Assembly (NCBI GenBank): GCA_037127315.1
Contig: JBBBDQ010000348.1
Coordinates: 186,001-250,000 of the forward strand
Length of the DNA: 64,000 nt
Direction of reading: 5' to 3'
Origin: Ascarosepion bandense
Lineage: Eukaryota; Mollusca; Cephalopoda; Sepiida; Sepiidae
A program made the position numbers and the translations under genes. This document shows positions 59,560-64,000 of the stretch, one piece after another; positions within the stretch are counted from its first letter, which is position 1; the number at the start of each line of letters is the position of its first letter. Under the pieces are notes generated by a model. That model was not told the DNA's origin. It did not search any database and saw only the letters and a list, made by a program, of their open reading frames with translations.

Positions 59560-60770
59560 TAGATGTTGGGTGGATTTTGGCAGAAATTTTTCATTTATGT
59601 AAGCTTGTCTGAAAAACAAATAGTTCTGTTTCTAGATTTTTTAATTTAATTTTTGTACAGATGAAAACATTTTTTTGATTTCTGTAGAGAATTTGAAAAT
59701 AAATTATCTAGATTTTGTGATCACTTTTATATGTTCACATTTCATATATTTTCATAATTCATTACGATATAATTTTTGTTGTTAATATAGTTCTGTCTAC
59801 AGATATGCATAGTATTTCATTGATAGGTTTTGAGTCTTACATTTTCACCCCTTGATAGAAGTCATATAAAATTTTTTCAAAGTACTGAAATTACATGTGT
59901 CAGTTTCTTGTGTTGAAATGAAATAAATTTTATTGATGTTGGACTGTTTGCTTCTTATGTATAATGTTTCAAGTCATTTTTACAGTTTATGTGGTATCAT
60001 GATTTTGTGTTACTCTTATTTCTGGAATTCATTGTGTTTTGTTTTTGCACTGTTTGTTTGTATGTTATCAGAATGACAGTCTCCAAGTGAGCAAGAGAAT
60101 TTGTAGACAGGACTGACTTGTTGAAGTTTTGATTTTTTTGTATCATTAGTGGTGATCATGCTAGAGGTTTTTAATTGTTTTGTAGTGAACAATGTATTTA
60201 ATATTTTGTTTTAGTTGATAGTTTATATGCATTTGTATATAAGTATCTTATAATTATTTTTACCTATAATCATAAGATATCTTATAATTATTTTGTCTAT
60301 TTTACTGTGTACTTGATTTCTGTAGAAGAATCTATAATGATATTTTTATGATTTTATTATTGTTGTTTTTCTTTTTTCTCAGGTGAGTTTAATTTCTTTA
60401 TCAATTATATGATTAAAGTAATTAATTTTTGCTTAATAAGTTTTTTATTAAATATTATGCATGTAGAGAATATTGTGTCTCATTTAGTTATTTATGATGG
60501 CTAGTTTCTGTCTGTATAGGCATTTGTTATGGGTTTGAGTTGGTTGTCTGTTATAGAGATGTTTTAAAGTTTCAATAAAGTTTCAATAATTTAGTATTTC
60601 TAAAAGGGTGTTGTGTTATTGTTGTTGAGTTCAAATACAAAATTAATAACAATAATATATTTTGTTTTGAGATTTTTAACTGTCCATATGTTTTGTTAAT
60701 ATAAATCAATTGCCCATGTAGGTTTATTGTTTTATTGAATTTCTTTTTTAAGGTTAATTTGAATTTTAAT
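59560..60770 (-). mobile_element. Possible second Penelope-like remnant (uncertain)
   Basis: A T-rich plus strand with low-level coding signs on the minus strand: VYKFSCSLGDCHSDNIQ near 60060-60110 resembles the VYKFSCP..C segment just before the GIY-YIG domain of Penelope-like proteins. No other block is secure, and the rest is full of stops. It could equally be AT-rich intron with a chance match. Confidence 0.3.
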
Positions 60771-61080
60771 GGTGTGGGAGTGAGAGATAAACCCCTAACA
60801 ATGCTATCAATTCATATGTATATATTTCATGTGTAGTTATAAAAGGGAAATAAAAAAGTACCAAAAAAACTGATGCCTGAAGACAATATACTTGTAAAAG
60901 CCCAACATGACACTCACCACTAACTGAACACATGATACTTGAAAATACCAGAGAAGCACATTGCATAACTATAGACAAAACCCTGCCAAATCCACAAAAA
61001 TTTATTTGTTAACGGTTTATGAAAGCCAAAAATGAAATAAAAACATCTTAAAAAAAAAATTCATTAGTCTGCAATTAAAC

Positions 61081-61181
61081 TAAAAAGTTTTCTTGTGATG
61101 CATTTTGTTCTTTAGGAATTAATCAGACTAAATTTGTTATGCAACCCTAAAGGATAAAATACATCCCAAGAAAACTTTTTA
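61081..61181. repeat. 101-bp hairpin (MITE-like) element
   Basis: The outer 15 bases, taaaaagttttcttg and caagaaaacttttta, are perfect inverted repeats. The complementarity continues with few mismatches for about 36 bp (gatgcattttgttctttagg against the right arm). The loop is about 29 bp. No coding. It may be a small inverted-repeat transposon derivative. Confidence 0.6.
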
Positions 61182-61244
61182 GACTTTGTGTTACATTTTC
61201 CCTAATAATGTTCTTGATATATAAAAAAGATATATCATTATCTC

Positions 61245-61249
61245 AAATA

Positions 61250-61317
<68 letters not shown>

Positions 61318-61351
61318 CATCTGTCTGTCTATCTATCTATCTATCTATCTA
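61245..61351. repeat. (ATCT)n microsatellite
   Basis: More than twenty ATCT units with a short CCATCTGTCTGTCT interruption near 61317-61329. Confidence 0.97.
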
Positions 61352-61359
61352 TGAACAGA

Positions 61360-62006
61360 ATAAGTAAAGAACAAGTAGGAAAAAATGTATTTAATCTAAT
61401 ATGTTTCACTTTTAACAAGCTTCTTCAGAGATTTATTAAAGACGAAGGATTTAAAAATCCAAGAGGTAGTATGTTGATTGAGGTATAGTTTTATTGGTCA
61501 GATAAATGTCACATGGGATAAAGCAATGGATGAATATTAAATGTAGAAGAAAAAACTTGTGTCTGTTTAAGTGTGTGTGCCAATGTGTAATAAAAACATT
61601 GGATGTTTATTATAAATGTAAGTATATTATAAATGTAAGTAAATGTAAGTATATGTAAGTATATGTAAAATAATGTGTTAAGTGCATCCAAACCATAGAC
61701 AAAACTAAGTGCATGTATATGTTGATAACATTAGTATATGTGAATGACAGAGATGAAATACATTTCCCTTCAAAATACATAACAAGTATTGTGTCAAGTG
61801 ATGGAATGAATTTTCTTTTTAAATAAAATGAGAGAATCAGGTGTTTTAAAGAAATCATGTGTGAATGTGTGCGTTTATGAGTCAGTAAAGTGGTATGCAT
61901 ATGTCAAGTGATGGAACAATTTTTTATTCTAAATAACATGAGAGAATCATGTATGAATGTATGTGTATGAAAGAATCATATATGAATGTGTGTGTATATA
62001 TGTATT

Positions 62007-62045
<39 letters not shown>

Positions 62046-63195
62046 TAGTTTGTAATTAACCTGGAATTTAAATAGAAGTTAAATATTAAGGAAACTGATT
62101 AGAATAGGAGATGAGAAAGAGAAAATAAATCATGTGACATAGTAAATGGAGTAGCAGAGATAAAATTCTTTGGCTGTATTTGAAAATGGATATTCTGAGA
62201 AGGATTGGAAAAGCAGAAGTCATTTTATTTTGCTTGTGATCCTAAATAAATTGCATGTTAAAAACAAATATGGATATTATTTTATTTCCAGCTTTTATTT
62301 GCAGTTACCTACTCTGTACCATCTGTTTTGTCTGGCCGTTCATCATTAATCTTCATTTAAGTCAAAATCACTGACCTAGGAAACACTTCCTGTCGTCTTC
62401 TGGCTGAAATGTTTCAGAAGATCTGTTAACCACAAGTCAGATTCAAATCAATATCTTTTGCATATAAGTTTGTTTCACTTGCTGATAATCATAACAGTGT
62501 AATGCATTGAAGTAGTGTCGATGGGGATAAATCCTGGAAATGGAAGTGAATCAATTTTTAGGTACATGATTAATCATTATGTCAAAGATTCAAATAAAAA
62601 GAAATCAAAACTGGTTTGGATTTCATAATCATAAATAGCAGTGTTTATCCTTTCCGAAAAAAAACCCTTGACCATTAAATATGTTATCAATAAACTTGAG
62701 AGGTTACATGAAAATAAAACAATCTCTTGGGGTATTTTGAATCACTGAATATTTTTACAATAGAAACAAATAAAACTAAACATCTTATTTTCAATTTTTA
62801 AGAAGTGTTACTACTTTATTGATTTTTTCAAAATATATTTTTCATTTTTATTTTTGTTATGAAATTTATACAAGAAAGTTCTTGGATCATATTTTTCTTT
62901 TGTATTCTCTTTATACTTACATTAATTGATACTTTGGTTAGAAAAAGAAAAGAATCCTTTTTTTATAGCCCATTACAGGGAACTGAATGACTCAGAAAAT
63001 ATAAAATATTACTGAGAAGTTTAATGATTTGCAAGTATCATAAATGAATCAAATACTGACTGAAGCTGACAATATTATATCTAAAGTTTATTTAATATTT
63101 TCTTTTATTATTATATTTACACTGAATAAAATAGATATATATTTTATTATTTTTTCACAATTAAAATATAATTAAGTCTAAATAATTAATGTATA
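61360..63195. other. AT-rich stretch, nothing recognised
   Basis: Includes a (TA)n run at about 62006-62042 and short aatgtaagtat repeats near 61614-61670. The minus-strand frames here are translations of those repeats. Confidence 0.45.
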
Positions 63196-63199
63196 AGTA

Positions 63200-63830
63200 A
63201 TGGATAAATACAGGGTGTGATGGATAAATTGCTGATTAAATTAAGTGAAAATGAAAATAACACTGACACCTCATTTTAACTGATATATTTACCAATTTAG
63301 ACAAAAATATCTTAAAATTCAAAAAAGTATGTTTATTCAATGTAATTGCCATTGGCTTCAACAAGACATCAATGAAATCTCCTTCATCTCTTCTGGACGG
63401 TCTCCATGTTTAAGTAGGAGAACTCTGTCATAATGCTTCCCTACAGTTCATCTTTGGTGTTACAGCTATGAGTGAGTTCTCCTGTATGTGTGGCATGGTG
63501 CAGAGTCCTATTACCAGACATAGGGTTTACCAGCAGCTACCCTCTTTATATTGTCTTTTTGCCATCTCTTCCACTCCTCATTCTGCCATCCATTTGCATA
63601 AGGTTATCAGATTAGTGGCCTACTGTGTTCCTTGTCTATTTTGCACTCTGTTTCCTGTGAGTATCAAACTTTCCAAGACTTTCTTTCTCATTATGTGCTC
63701 CAGAAATGTCAACTGTCTCTTTTTGCATAAGTTTATTGATTCTTCCATTTAAGTACATAATGCTTACTAAATATGCCATGATGGCATTTGCTTCACTCTT
63801 TAGACTTATGAAAATGATATTTTCACCTAT
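63200..63830. repeat. Unclassified interspersed-repeat-like segment
   Basis: Composition shifts to less AT-rich sequence (about 63340-63700) preceded by a gggtgtgatggataaatt sequence that looks like a transposon terminus. Frames on both strands (94 and 65 codons) give no recognisable domain. It may be a transposon remnant running off the right edge. Confidence 0.3.
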
Positions 63831-64000
63831 CAATCCTAAGCAGAAATATTTTCTTTATGGCATAGTAAAACTTCAGTAATCTTAAAAGCAATAAAAGTCT
63901 AAAAAAACTCTCCAAAACCCAAGAATTTATTCTATCATTTATTCACATTTAAAATCAGATTATCTATCCTTTCATGTCAAGAGAAGAATACAATGTAGCA

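Noticed and set aside
61509..61900. Minus-strand frames with Tyr/Thr/Ile repeats
   Set aside because: Translation of short aatgtaagtat-type repeats; not a gene.
1..64000. Prokaryotic systems (operons, CRISPR arrays, prophage)
   Set aside because: No dense coding, ribosome-binding sites or spaced direct repeats of CRISPR type. Splice-flanked exon, LINEs and mariners show animal nuclear DNA.

Overview
The window is AT-rich animal nuclear DNA. The only host coding sequence I can support is one internal exon of a Shal/Kv4 voltage-gated potassium channel on the minus strand (42939-43101). The rest reads as intron sequence filled with transposable-element remnants, SINE-like repeats and microsatellites. 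The exon is invertebrate-like. The repeat mix is Jockey/CR1-like and RTE-like LINEs, mariners, a possible Penelope-like element, tRNA-derived SINEs and many (TA)n and (GATA)n tracts. This suggests a mollusc, most likely a cephalopod such as an octopus; that is inference from family resemblance, not a search result. There is no bacterial gene organisation, operon, CRISPR array or prophage.

Layout. 1-806: 3' part of a decayed mariner. 807-5560: nothing recognised apart from a short (AC)n tract. 5560-7740: two tRNA-headed SINEs, long (TA)n tracts, and a probable 333-bp solo LTR inside a GATA microsatellite. 7740-18750: mostly featureless, with one more SINE at about 15.15 kb. 18.75-23.06 kb: a LINE 3' scrap, a plus-strand Jockey/CR1-like LINE, an RTE-like LINE and a four-unit tandem array. 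23.95-28.98 kb: a minus-strand LINE abutting a GATA tract, then a plus-strand LINE split by an RTE-like LINE and closed off by a mariner. 29.72-32.49 kb: the most complete plus-strand LINE, with endonuclease and RT remnants. 32.58-33.02 kb: a fold-back element with a tRNA-like core. 38.49-39.69 kb: a full-length but dead mariner with both terminal inverted repeats. 42.94-43.10 kb: the Shal exon. 44.16-46.41 kb: the best preserved LINE, with a 333-codon RT reading frame. 47.42-48.92 kb: a possible Penelope-like element carrying an inverted copy of its own 3' end. 49.1-53.2 kb: two SINE relatives and a Gypsy-like LTR element. 53.32-53.82 kb: a short LINE 3' end. 56.4-58.1 kb: paired direct repeats. 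58.9-59.5 kb: two minus-strand tRNA-type SINEs. 59.56-61.2 kb: a possible second Penelope-like remnant and a 101-bp hairpin. 61.2-64 kb: (ATCT)n and (TA)n tracts and an unclassified repeat.

Every autonomous element seen carries stops, frameshifts, deletions or lost catalytic residues, so none looks mobile. The most interesting structures are the tRNA-promoter cores enclosed in inverted arms, the Penelope-like element with an inverted 3' duplication, the LTR inside a microsatellite, the nested LINE/RTE/mariner insertion, and the tandem array whose unit contains a Pol III A-box-like segment.
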